From: a bacterium
GTDB taxonomy: Bacteria; Zixibacteria; MSB-5A5; CAIYYT01
DNA length: 64,000 bases
Assembly: GCA_016708315.1 (NCBI GenBank)
Contig: JADJGC010000023.1
Coordinates: 558,001 to 622,000, forward strand
Direction of reading: 5' to 3'
Both the position numbers and the translations under genes were made by a program. Position 1 is the stretch's first letter. Every line of letters begins with the position of its first letter. The notes beneath the pieces were generated by a model. It saw nothing but the letters and a program-made list of their open reading frames with translations, was not told the origin of the DNA and searched no databases. This document shows, piece after piece, positions 18,376 to 26,910 of the stretch.

Positions 18376-20339
18376 ATGACTAGCAAGTTCATGACATTCA
18401 TTCTGATAGCGTTGCTTTTCGCAGCGTCGGCTCAAGCTGATTCAGTACGTCTCACGAAGTCGTTGAACAATCTCGACGATCTGTACTATTCGTACTTGGC
18501 TGACGAATCCGGCATTGATGTTATCCGCTCATATCGCGACGCCATACAGTTTGAACTTCTTGGCGATACACTTTGGGTGAAGGTGTTCATAACTACTGAA
18601 TCTTCTACTCAATCTGCTGATCTGGATCAACTCAAGTCCAAAGACGTTCGCTCCTTGACTAAGTTCGGCAATATCCTTGCCGCTCGAATCAATTTGTTGC
18701 AGCTTCCCGAAATCGAAAACCTGAACTTTGTTCAGCGCATCGAACCGGTTGTGCCGGATGGTTACGCAGCGCGTGCCACCACGCAATTACCCTCCCAAGA
18801 TAACAGCGTAAAAAAAAAATAGAATCTCTTGATTCCGCAGGTGCGGTAGCAAATTCGCGCGTCATTATCGGCTTGATTGATACCGGTATTGACTTCACTC
18901 ATCCGGAGTTTCGCCGCCAGAACGGACACAAGATCATTGCGTTATGGGATCAACTCGACTCGTCCCGCAACAACTATGGATTTGAAGACGGTTCCGTGCT
19001 CGGCTCGGTTTATACAGGCGCAGAAATCAACTCCAGAGATTGTGCATCGCACGACTTTGACGGCCACGGAACAATGGTTGCTTCGGTTGCAGCGGGCAAT
19101 ACCTGCGGCGCGGCTCCCGATGCCGATCTGGTGGTGGTCAAGGTCGACTACTTCAACTTTGATGAAATGATGCTGGCGTATGGCATCGACTTCATCAAGA
19201 AGATAGCAGAAGAACGACAACAGCCCTACATCATCTCCTTGTCATACTTACCAAAGGGCGGCGCCAAAGATGGCGAGACAGGCATTTTGGCACAGATTCT
19301 GAAGGGCGAACTTGATGCCAATCTCGGAGGTGGATTACTAAAGGGAATTGTTGCTGTTGCCGGAAACGAGAACTATGAGGAAGACAATCCGTGCCGCGAT
19401 GAGAACAACCGGATGCACGTGCACAAAGCTGGGACTGCATCGTTTGAGCTCGAGATCGAGACTACGGAAGACAAACCCGCTGACGATGCCTGTATCCTCG
19501 AATTGTGGTATCCGGTCGAAAACGCATACACTGTGAAACTGACTTCGCCATCAGGCACGGAATTCGGTCCGATTTCACCAGATGCGCGTACGTTGCGGCA
19601 AGTCAGCGATGACGGCTTTGTGATGATATCCAACAATCGCAATCGCATGGAGAAATGGGGAGCGGTGCGGATTATCCTGCGCGACAATGACACCCTGAAT
19701 TCAGAAACAGGCAGTGCCGGCAACCTACGAAGCGGTGCATGGCAAGTAGAGATGATGGGCGATTCCGGAGTTTGGCACGGATATGTTACATACTTGAATC
19801 CACCGGAGCTAACAAAGGCAATCAGCCGCAAGGACCATACGAATCAGTTCAAAATACGATCCGGAGGCAATGTTAGCGATGTGGTGACCGTGGGCTCAAT
19901 AAACAACGGCGTTGTTTCGTGGCGCGATCTTTTTGGTTCCACTACCGACTATACAACGTGCTATGATCCTGCCGAGATTTCTCACTTCTCAAGCCGGGGT
20001 CCTACCAAGGCGGGAGTCAACAAGCCGGACATCTATGCTGAAGGCGCATGGATCAAAGTTGCAGCTTCCAAAGATGTGATGATTCAAGTCAATGACCCCC
20101 GACGAAGAAAAACGCTTTTGCGAGACGAGTACTTCGTGATGGAAGAAGGCACCAGCTTCTCTGCGCCACGGGTAGCTGGCGCAATAGCATTGATGGTAGC
20201 GAACGACAGCGACGCCTCATTGAGGCATGATCGCATCAAGTACATTCTTGAGCAGACTGCTAAACGTCGTGGGAAAGGTGTGGGATCCTACTTGTGTCTT
20301 GATCTTAAGAAGGCACTGGAGATGAGCACCCGTTACTGA
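18376..20339 (+). CDS. Secreted subtilisin-like serine protease (S8), frameshifted at an A10 run
   Basis: The first frame (18376-18822) gives a signal peptide (MTSKFMTFILIALLFAASAQA) and a propeptide-like region. It stops right after ten consecutive A residues (18810-18819). The protein continues in the -1 frame (KKKIESLDSAG..., then LIDTGIDFTHPEF), so adding one A yields one 654-residue protease. Catalytic triad motifs are intact: Asp in DTGIDF, His in DFDGHGTMVAS, Ser in GTSFSAPRVAG, with the oxyanion Asn in VAVAGNEN. A beta-rich insert of about 150 residues lies between Asn and Ser. RBS GAGG precedes the ATG. A10 runs are known sites of polymerase slippage, so a functional full-length product is possible. 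Confidence 0.83.
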
Positions 20340-20401
20340 GTTGGCTGCTTGAGCCTAAGTATCAAAGGGGAATCGAGAAATGACGAGAATCGCAGCGCCT
20401 G

Positions 20402-21283
20402 TTATTCGCTCACCGAGACATTGAAGTAGAATTCATATTCAGCCGGCACGAGGCTAACGCCTTCAGGGAACTCTTCTCTAATTGAAAGCGAGAAACTTCC
20501 GCCTTCCTTCAACACGTTCAGGACGTCCCTATCGGTGACTTTCAGTTCGCACTGATTTAGTAACTCCGTCGGAAGGCACTCAAGCTGTTGGTTTTCCAGA
20601 TTGTGCGTGCCGCCCCCGCGACGGTTGAGATCTATGCTGTAGTGATAGTCAGGGAGTTCGACCCGATCTGTCGGGAATGCGAATATGAGTTCGCGAGTGC
20701 TCTTTTGCAGAGCCACTTGCATCTCAGGTACCTGTCCCTCATCCGCAATGGAGCGTTTTTCATTCTGCATGGTGAGCGAGACGCGAACAAGCAGGGACTC
20801 TTCTCCCGGGCGATTCAACATTACCACAGCACTGAGAACAAGAATCAAGGTCAGCGCGATGGGAGCGACAATCTTCGAGATCGCCGCCGATCCAATAAGT
20901 TGAGACAGCCAGCTTCGTTTTTCACTGACTGCTTCGGTGCCAGGATCTTCGGGAAGAGACTTGACTGCCAATCGCAGAAGCTCAATATCGCTGCTGCAAG
21001 ACGGACACTGCTGAAGATGCACGGCAACTTCTGTGTACTCAGAAGAGAATTGATTGATTCGACCAAGCGCGAAACGGTCGAGAGCTTCGACAGCGGGATG
21101 GTTGGAGAAGTCGAATTTCGGCATTGAGCGACGGATCGCATAGATACCTTGCCAAAACGAGTATTCAGCTTGTAGAGCTTTGGAATTGGAGATTTCCGCC
21201 TCAATTCGTTCGGTCTCTGGCTTGCTAAGTTTACCCTGCACGAGCAGAGGTATCATTTCAATAATCTCGTTGTTGACACTCAT
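20402..21283 (-). CDS. Membrane-bound anti-sigma factor with zinc-binding HC2-type motif
   Basis: The 293-residue protein has a cytoplasmic N-terminal part containing H89-x3-C93-x2-C96 (HLQQCPSC), the zinc signature of anti-sigma factors. A single transmembrane segment follows at about 133-153 (IVAPIALTLILVLSAVVML), and then a periplasmic domain of about 140 residues with beta strands. The gene lies immediately downstream of the sigma factor (54 bases between), in the standard sigma/anti-sigma order. By family behaviour it binds the sigma factor and releases it on an envelope signal. It converges with the subtilase gene. Confidence 0.82.
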   Translation of the reverse strand: MSVNNEIIEMIPLLVQGKLSKPETERIEAEISNSKALQAEYSFWQGIYAIRRSMPKFDFSNHPAVEALDRFALGRINQFSSEYTEVAVHLQQCPSCSSDIELLRLAVKSLPEDPGTEAVSEKRSWLSQLIGSAAISKIVAPIALTLILVLSAVVMLNRPGEESLLVRVSLTMQNEKRSIADEGQVPEMQVALQKSTRELIFAFPTDRVELPDYHYSIDLNRRGGGTHNLENQQLECLPTELLNQCELKVTDRDVLNVLKEGGSFSLSIREEFPEGVSLVPAEYEFYFNVSVSE

Positions 21284-21337
21284 CGCCGAGTTCTCCTTTC
21301 AAAGAGAACTGTCGAGAGGAGCTTGCTGCGGTTCATT

Positions 21338-21916
21338 CTAAATCAACTTTTCTTTCATTTCCATGGCCGTCTTCTTACATTCATGAACCTTGCGTTTGAC
21401 AGTACCCTCCGGCAGTCCGAGTTTTCCGCCTATCTCCTTGTAGTTCAACGACTCAGAGAAGACCATTCGCCACAGCTTCTGGCATTCGGGATCAATAGAG
21501 CGGAATATCTTCTGGAAAATTTGGTATTCAACCGAACGCTCGTGGATGATGTCGGGGGCTTCAGATTCGCTTGGCACTGGCAAATCTTCCGGATCTGCAT
21601 CGCGTTGAACGCGTTGGCTGCGAACCTGATCGATGCAAGTGTATCGGGCAATACGCTGTACATAGGTTCGAAATGTCGATTCTCCCCGGAATTTAGAAGC
21701 CTTGAGTGAAGAAAACAGCTTTAAGTGAACCACCGAATTGGTGTCCTCAGTTTCTTCGACAAAGTGCCAAATTGACAGCCGCGTTACTTGATTAATCCAA
21801 TTGTCAACTTGCCGGTAGACATCGGTTTGGCCGGCAACATAGCGTTTAGCGAGGTAAATCTCCTGCTCTGGAGTGGAGACCTTGGATTTATCAATTAATG
21901 CCAGCATACCGGTCAA
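21338..21916 (-). CDS. RNA polymerase sigma factor, ECF (sigma-70) family
   Basis: The 192-residue protein shows region 2 (FRGESTFRTYVQRIARYTCIDQVR) and region 4 with a helix-turn-helix (LNYKEIGGKLGLPEGTVKRKVHECK), separated by a short acidic linker. Region 2 has the F-R-G-E-S-x-F-x-T-Y pattern of ECF factors. The start is taken at 21916; an ATG three codons later is possible. It is paired with the anti-sigma gene downstream. Targets cannot be read directly; the adjacent secreted proteases are candidates by proximity only. Confidence 0.9.
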   Translation of the reverse strand: MTGMLALIDKSKVSTPEQEIYLAKRYVAGQTDVYRQVDNWINQVTRLSIWHFVEETEDTNSVVHLKLFSSLKASKFRGESTFRTYVQRIARYTCIDQVRSQRVQRDADPEDLPVPSESEAPDIIHERSVEYQIFQKIFRSIDPECQKLWRMVFSESLNYKEIGGKLGLPEGTVKRKVHECKKTAMEMKEKLI

Positions 21917-22029
21917 TCTATCCGGCTATTGAGACTTCGACAACTACAAACTATGTCTAGATTTTTTTCGGGAGGTATTTATGGAGGCACCTTGTTAAGT
22001 AACCAAGAAAGGAGTAAATACTTGTTACC

Positions 22030-23325
22030 ATGAAGCTGGCGGTTATCTCAGATACTCATTTTGGCGACCCCGATTGTCTGCTCGCAACATTCAAGGATCT
22101 ATCAAGCAGAAGCGATCCAATAATCGGTTCGCGGTACGAGCAGTTTCGACAGGCCGCGGGACAAGACAACGATTTCTTAGTCGTGCTTGGCGATATTCTC
22201 GATTTTTCCGTTTGCAGCTATCGCGAGTCTTTCGAAGTTGCCCGGACGTTCTTCAGGCAGATTCAGAAGGATGGAATTGCCCAAAGCATCATTTACGTTC
22301 CCGGAAATCACGATGCCGATGTCTGGCATTTATACGAGTATGAAGTAAACGTCATTCGGCGAATAGCTGCCGGAAAAAACGCACACGACTTCCTCTATTC
22401 CGTCCCGGGTGTCCTTGATGGAAGAAGCAAAACGCCTGGCGTGCAATTCCGATTGCATGGAATCAAACCGTCACCCAATTATCGCTACGGCTACGGCGGG
22501 ACCTTCATCGACAGCATCACCTTGGAGTCGCAAAGTGATGAATCATGTACTGGTGAAGTGTTGAACTTTGCTCTGGCGTACCCCAATCTCTACCTGCTCA
22601 CAGATCAAGGTTCAGTACTGCTCACTCACGGACATTACCTTGAAGAGTATTGGTCGATGCTCGGAGAGTGGGCACTAGAAATTGCTGGCAAAGACATGGG
22701 AATCACAGGCATTCCGACAATTCGGGAATTGGTCGAGATAAACTTCCCGTTCAACCAGTTGGCTTGCAGTGGTGCGGGCCAAGCCGGTCCATTGACGAGG
22801 AACGTTATACTTCCTCTTCAGCGCGATGCCCGGAGTCGGGACATAAAGCGAATCGAACGATACTTGGATGGTATTCTCGCCAGGATTGACAAACTGATTC
22901 CAGGTAGGTACGTGATTGACGAGATCGTGACTGATGCGCTGTTAAGACAGCTTAGGTCACGAATCATTGATACCATCTTGAAAATTGAACCGACCCGTTT
23001 CAACGAAAAGTTCGTGCATGAGGCACACGTGCAAGAGCGGTTCAAACGCTACTTCCGTTCGTGTTGCGCAGAATTGAAGGAAATTGAACCAGAACTAACC
23101 GATAATCCGAACCGCTTAGTTTTTGGTCACACCCATCGACCGATTTCGTGGCAAATTGGCGGATTGGAAGGCGCTCCGGCATTTTCAACTGGGACTGGCA
23201 GACAAGTCCACTTCTGTAATCTCGGGGGATGGCTAAGTAATTATGGCGCAAAAGAGTTTTGCGGAGCAGAGGTACTCACGTTTGATTCAGATTCGCAAGT
23301 TTTCCGGTCGGAACGTATCGAGTAA
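22030..23325 (+). CDS. Calcineurin-like metallophosphoesterase
   Basis: The 431-residue protein has all five metal-binding blocks in order: D-x-H (ISDTHFGD, residues 7-14), GD (LGDILDF), GNHD (VPGNHDADVW), GH (LLTHGHYLEEYW) and GHTH (VFGHTHRPI). It is longer than the minimal fold, with a helical insert between the fourth and fifth blocks. There is no signal peptide, so it is cytoplasmic. The substrate is unknown. It starts 113 bases from the divergent sigma gene and converges with the PAS regulator gene. Confidence 0.88.
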   Translation: MKLAVISDTHFGDPDCLLATFKDLSSRSDPIIGSRYEQFRQAAGQDNDFLVVLGDILDFSVCSYRESFEVARTFFRQIQKDGIAQSIIYVPGNHDADVWHLYEYEVNVIRRIAAGKNAHDFLYSVPGVLDGRSKTPGVQFRLHGIKPSPNYRYGYGGTFIDSITLESQSDESCTGEVLNFALAYPNLYLLTDQGSVLLTHGHYLEEYWSMLGEWALEIAGKDMGITGIPTIRELVEINFPFNQLACSGAGQAGPLTRNVILPLQRDARSRDIKRIERYLDGILARIDKLIPGRYVIDEIVTDALLRQLRSRIIDTILKIEPTRFNEKFVHEAHVQERFKRYFRSCCAELKEIEPELTDNPNRLVFGHTHRPISWQIGGLEGAPAFSTGTGRQVHFCNLGGWLSNYGAKEFCGAEVLTFDSDSQVFRSERIE

Positions 23326-23366
23326 CTTGCTTTAAGCTGACAACAATGTCCACGGGGAGTCCTGTG

Positions 23367-25382
23367 TTAGCTCTTCAGCGACCTCAAGAAACTGGAGAGA
23401 TTGGCTGACGTGCCTTCGATCTTTAGCTTTTTGCGGATCTTTTGCCGGAATTTTTCGACTGTCTGTACCGAGATATTGAGGAGATCCGCGATTTCCTTTG
23501 AGCGCAGGCCATTCTTGATATGGTTGCAGATTTCCATCTCACGGGGAGTAAGGTTGATGAACTGCCGCTCCACTTCGAATACGAACGGCGATGTGACCTC
23601 GGTGAGCGCAGCTTCCAAAGCATCCAGTTGAGGACGACCGCGATCGCCGATTGAGGCTCGCAGTTTTGCCAGAGCCGGCTTGATGATTCGATCCATGTTT
23701 TGCGCGATTTGCTGTTTGACTTTGTTGCTTTCTTCCTGAATCTGCGAAAGCACCACGCGCATCGCGATATTTTGTTCTTCAAGCAGTTGATGATCGCGTT
23801 TGAGCTTTTCATTGGCGGCAATCAGTGCCAATTCCATTTGCTTGATCTCTGTAATATCGTGAAAATTGCCGATTAGCTTGGCCACCTTGCCGTCTTCGTA
23901 AACTGGTGTGCAAATAGCGCGGGTAAACAGCTCTCTGCCCTTACCGGTAATGAATCTAAGTTCCAAATCGAATGGTACGCCGTGATTGATCGCGTTGTCC
24001 ACAGCACGCTCGATTATGGGCCTGTCATCGGGGTGGTAGAAGTTGATAGCATCCGCCACGCGCGGTTTGTAATCGAACGGCACCTCATGAATGCGGTAGG
24101 TCTCTTTTGTCCAAGCCACTTGAAGCGTCTTGGCATCGACTTCCCAACCGCCAACTTTGGCCATTCGCCCGGCGGCGTCAAGGAGGGCTTCGCTTTGCTT
24201 AAGATCCTGCTCCGCTTTACGCCGATCAGTCATGTCCGTGTGGGTTCCGATGATTCGCTTGGGAGATCCATCGGTATTGCGTTCGACGACTTTGCCGCGA
24301 GCCAGAATCCACTTATAACTGCCGTCCTTGCAGCGGACGCGATGCTCATTGTGGTAGAACGGCACTCTGCCCGAGAAATGTTCTTCGAGATCCGTGAAGC
24401 AGCGGGGCAAGTCATCAGGATGAACACGTTTTGACCATTCATCCCGCGAAGTTCCGATCTCATGGTCTTCAAATCCGATCATGGATTTCCAGCGTTTGGA
24501 GAAAAAGACTTTCTCGGTTTGCGGATTCCAGTCCCAAACACCGTCACCGGCATTTTCGAGCGCAAACTGCCAACGTTCCTTGCTGATGCGGAGCTCTTCC
24601 TGTATTTGTTGGCGATCGGTGATATCGAGCAAGACACCGGACATGTTTACCGCATTACCCAATACATCGCGTTCGACTTCGATTCGACCATGTACCATCG
24701 AGTGTCCGCTTTGAGTTTTGACGAGGCGAAACTCCAATTGGTAGTCGCTAATCAATGTGCTCTGGTCAGGCTCGAGAGCCGCCTGAAAATGCTTCAGCAA
24801 CATCTCCCGATCATCCGGATGCACAACTTTGAGAAACAAATCGTAATTTGGAACGAGACTTTGCGGTTCATACCCAGTCATCCGATAAAGATTGTCTGAC
24901 CAGTATCCCTGATCCTCTTTAACGTTCCAACTCCAACTTGCCAGACTTCCAAGCTGCTCGGCTTTTTGCAGCATAGCATCGCGGCGACGCAACTCTTCGT
25001 CGTGGCTGACAATATCGGTGACATCGTTACAGTGGACAAAGTAGCGGGCAGGGACACCGTCTGTTGATGCTGGAAGTACCCGAACGCGGAGCCAGCGTAC
25101 ACCTTCCGCACCACGGAGAGCCAGCTGGATGTAGTGGATTTTGTGCCCCGAGTATGCATGGTGAAACTGTTGCAGAGTCTCCTGATTGATCGGGTTCAGG
25201 TGCTTTAGAAAGTTGTTGCCAGAATCAAGCCCGGGCGCAAGCTCCCTGAAGTGCTGATTGCAGTAGTGAACAATGGACTCAGCATCAACCACGGCGACGG
25301 GCTCAGTGGCTGAATCAATCAGTCGCTCCCAATGATCCCAATCATGAACAAATTTTCGTTTGCCCGCTTTTTCATCATCCAT
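23367..25382 (-). CDS. Multi-PAS sensor with LuxR-type DNA-binding domain
   Basis: The 671-residue protein has about four PAS domains: residues 15-130 (AVVDAESIVHYCNQHF), 145-265 (WSWNVKEDQGYWSDNLYRMTG), 280-400 (VWDWNPQTEKVFFSKRWKSM) and 400-520 (GGWEVDAKTLQVAW). At least three are of the PAS_3 type with HPDD turns and PAC ends such as ITDRQ and MTDRR. A coiled coil (about 520-590) leads to a C-terminal LuxR helix-turn-helix (LTPREMEICNHI, SKEIADLLNISVQTVEKF). There is no kinase domain or membrane segment, so it is a one-component cytoplasmic regulator, perhaps sensing redox state or a small molecule. RBS GGAGGGG precedes the ATG at 25382. Confidence 0.9.
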   Translation of the reverse strand: MDDEKAGKRKFVHDWDHWERLIDSATEPVAVVDAESIVHYCNQHFRELAPGLDSGNNFLKHLNPINQETLQQFHHAYSGHKIHYIQLALRGAEGVRWLRVRVLPASTDGVPARYFVHCNDVTDIVSHDEELRRRDAMLQKAEQLGSLASWSWNVKEDQGYWSDNLYRMTGYEPQSLVPNYDLFLKVVHPDDREMLLKHFQAALEPDQSTLISDYQLEFRLVKTQSGHSMVHGRIEVERDVLGNAVNMSGVLLDITDRQQIQEELRISKERWQFALENAGDGVWDWNPQTEKVFFSKRWKSMIGFEDHEIGTSRDEWSKRVHPDDLPRCFTDLEEHFSGRVPFYHNEHRVRCKDGSYKWILARGKVVERNTDGSPKRIIGTHTDMTDRRKAEQDLKQSEALLDAAGRMAKVGGWEVDAKTLQVAWTKETYRIHEVPFDYKPRVADAINFYHPDDRPIIERAVDNAINHGVPFDLELRFITGKGRELFTRAICTPVYEDGKVAKLIGNFHDITEIKQMELALIAANEKLKRDHQLLEEQNIAMRVVLSQIQEESNKVKQQIAQNMDRIIKPALAKLRASIGDRGRPQLDALEAALTEVTSPFVFEVERQFINLTPREMEICNHIKNGLRSKEIADLLNISVQTVEKFRQKIRKKLKIEGTSANLSSFLRSLKS

Positions 25383-25631
25383 TAGGATTACCCCTCCAGC
25401 TTATGAACCGCGTTACACACATATAACTACATCCGGTCAACCCAGACTTGTCCAAGAGCTGCGAATTGCAGTGAAGTCCTGTGTTACCCGCCCATTTGAT
25501 TTACAAAACTCGACACAATTATACTCTTTGCGGCAATCCCTGTCAAGGGCGATGCTCAACAATCCGTGAGGATTATCGCGATACTTAGGACTGCCAGCAG
25601 ACGGAACTTCTACCGATTGATGAACTTGTTG

Positions 25632-26792
25632 TCACACAAAATCAGGCAGAAGCGAAGATGCGATCATGTCCGCGCGAAACATGCCCTTGGTGGTCAACAG
25701 GAGATGGTCATGCTCTTCGATAATGTCCCCAGCCGACTTGAGTCCATCGATTAGACTGCGGCGGACTCCTGAGATGTCGTAACCAAACTCCGATTTCAAA
25801 ATGTCTGTGTTCAGGCCGCTGCTTAGGCGCAACGACAGCATAATCGACTCGATTAAGCGCTTAGGAGAGGTGACTTCTTCTTCATCGGCAACGGGCAGTT
25901 TGTTCACGGCGAGGTTCTTGACGTATCGAAAAATGTCAGGTTCATTCTTGTAGCGGAGACTTCCGATCGTGCCGACTGCCGCGGGTCCGAATGCGATGTA
26001 ATCGCGCTGAAGCCAATACGCAAGATTGTGGCGACAACGCTGATTGTCGCGAGCGTAGTTGGAAATCTCGTAATGATCGTAGCCGGATTGCGCAAGGAAT
26101 TCTACGGCTCGCTGGTAGCGATCGGCAATCAGATCATCAGGCGGCAACGGAACTTCGCGGCGCTCCACTTGATACCTCAGCGGGACATTTCCCTCGAGCA
26201 TGAGCGAATAGAATGAAATGTGCTGCGGTTCGAGGCTCACCACAGTGCGTAGATCTGATTCAAGAGAAGCGTCCGTTTCGTCGGGTAGTCCGTACATGAG
26301 GTCTACTGATATGTTGTCAATTCCAACCTGTCGAGCATTCGCTACCGCTATGCCGACCTGTTCGGCGTTGTGCAATCGCCCCAGTCGTTCGAGATTCGCA
26401 GAGTTGAAAGATTGCGCTCCAAAAGAAGTCCGGTTCACTCCAAGCGAAGTCAACAACGAGAGCTTCTCGACTGTGGAAGATTCCGGATTGGCTTCTGAAG
26501 TGAATTCTATGTCGGGCGAGAAACCGGCATATCGCTTGAGTCGCGAAACGATTGTCGACCAAGAGTCGCTTGAAAGTACCGTAGGGGTGCCGCCGCCGAA
26601 GAATATCGTATCGAGCAGAATTTCTTCGCCGGGATGCGATTTCTGCAACTGCTCAAACCGGATATCCATCTCGGTGCAGATCGCCTCGATATATCGTTTT
26701 TCCCATACTGGATCATGCACGATTCGATAGAAATCGCAATAGGTGCAGATACGTGCACAAAACGGCACATGAACGTAACACGAGAGTTTCAC
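25632..26792 (-). CDS. hemW: HemW-like radical SAM protein (heme chaperone, HemN-related)
   Basis: The 386-residue protein has the radical SAM cluster motif C12-x3-C16-x2-C19 (CARICTYC), followed by an extra aromatic (DFYR). It has the GGGTPT motif, the ASLESDL region and the C-terminal HemN domain. The length and the lack of the N-terminal extension of true HemN fit HemW, which binds heme and delivers it to respiratory proteins and is not a coproporphyrinogen oxidase. It stands alone between other genes, divergent from the glycosyltransferase. Heme handling is relevant to a genome with very large cytochromes, but no linkage is implied. Confidence 0.9.
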   Translation of the reverse strand: MKLSCYVHVPFCARICTYCDFYRIVHDPVWEKRYIEAICTEMDIRFEQLQKSHPGEEILLDTIFFGGGTPTVLSSDSWSTIVSRLKRYAGFSPDIEFTSEANPESSTVEKLSLLTSLGVNRTSFGAQSFNSANLERLGRLHNAEQVGIAVANARQVGIDNISVDLMYGLPDETDASLESDLRTVVSLEPQHISFYSLMLEGNVPLRYQVERREVPLPPDDLIADRYQRAVEFLAQSGYDHYEISNYARDNQRCRHNLAYWLQRDYIAFGPAAVGTIGSLRYKNEPDIFRYVKNLAVNKLPVADEEEVTSPKRLIESIMLSLRLSSGLNTDILKSEFGYDISGVRRSLIDGLKSAGDIIEEHDHLLLTTKGMFRADMIASSLLPDFV

Positions 26793-26910
26793 TGCCGCAA
26801 GATAGTGATATCGGCCGACCGTGGAAAGGACAAACGGCGTAGAATAGGATGGTTCGGCTGATAGCGATTCATCTTGATTGGGAAACTCAGATTCGATATT
26901 ATTGTAGGCG

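Noticed and set aside
15044..20339. CHAT-based anti-phage defence system
   Set aside because: Both proteins carry signal peptides and no sensor, CRISPR or toxin partner is nearby; a cytoplasmic defence role is not supported.
25632..26792. Coproporphyrinogen III oxidase HemN
   Set aside because: Length and N-terminus fit HemW better; no other heme-synthesis gene is adjacent.
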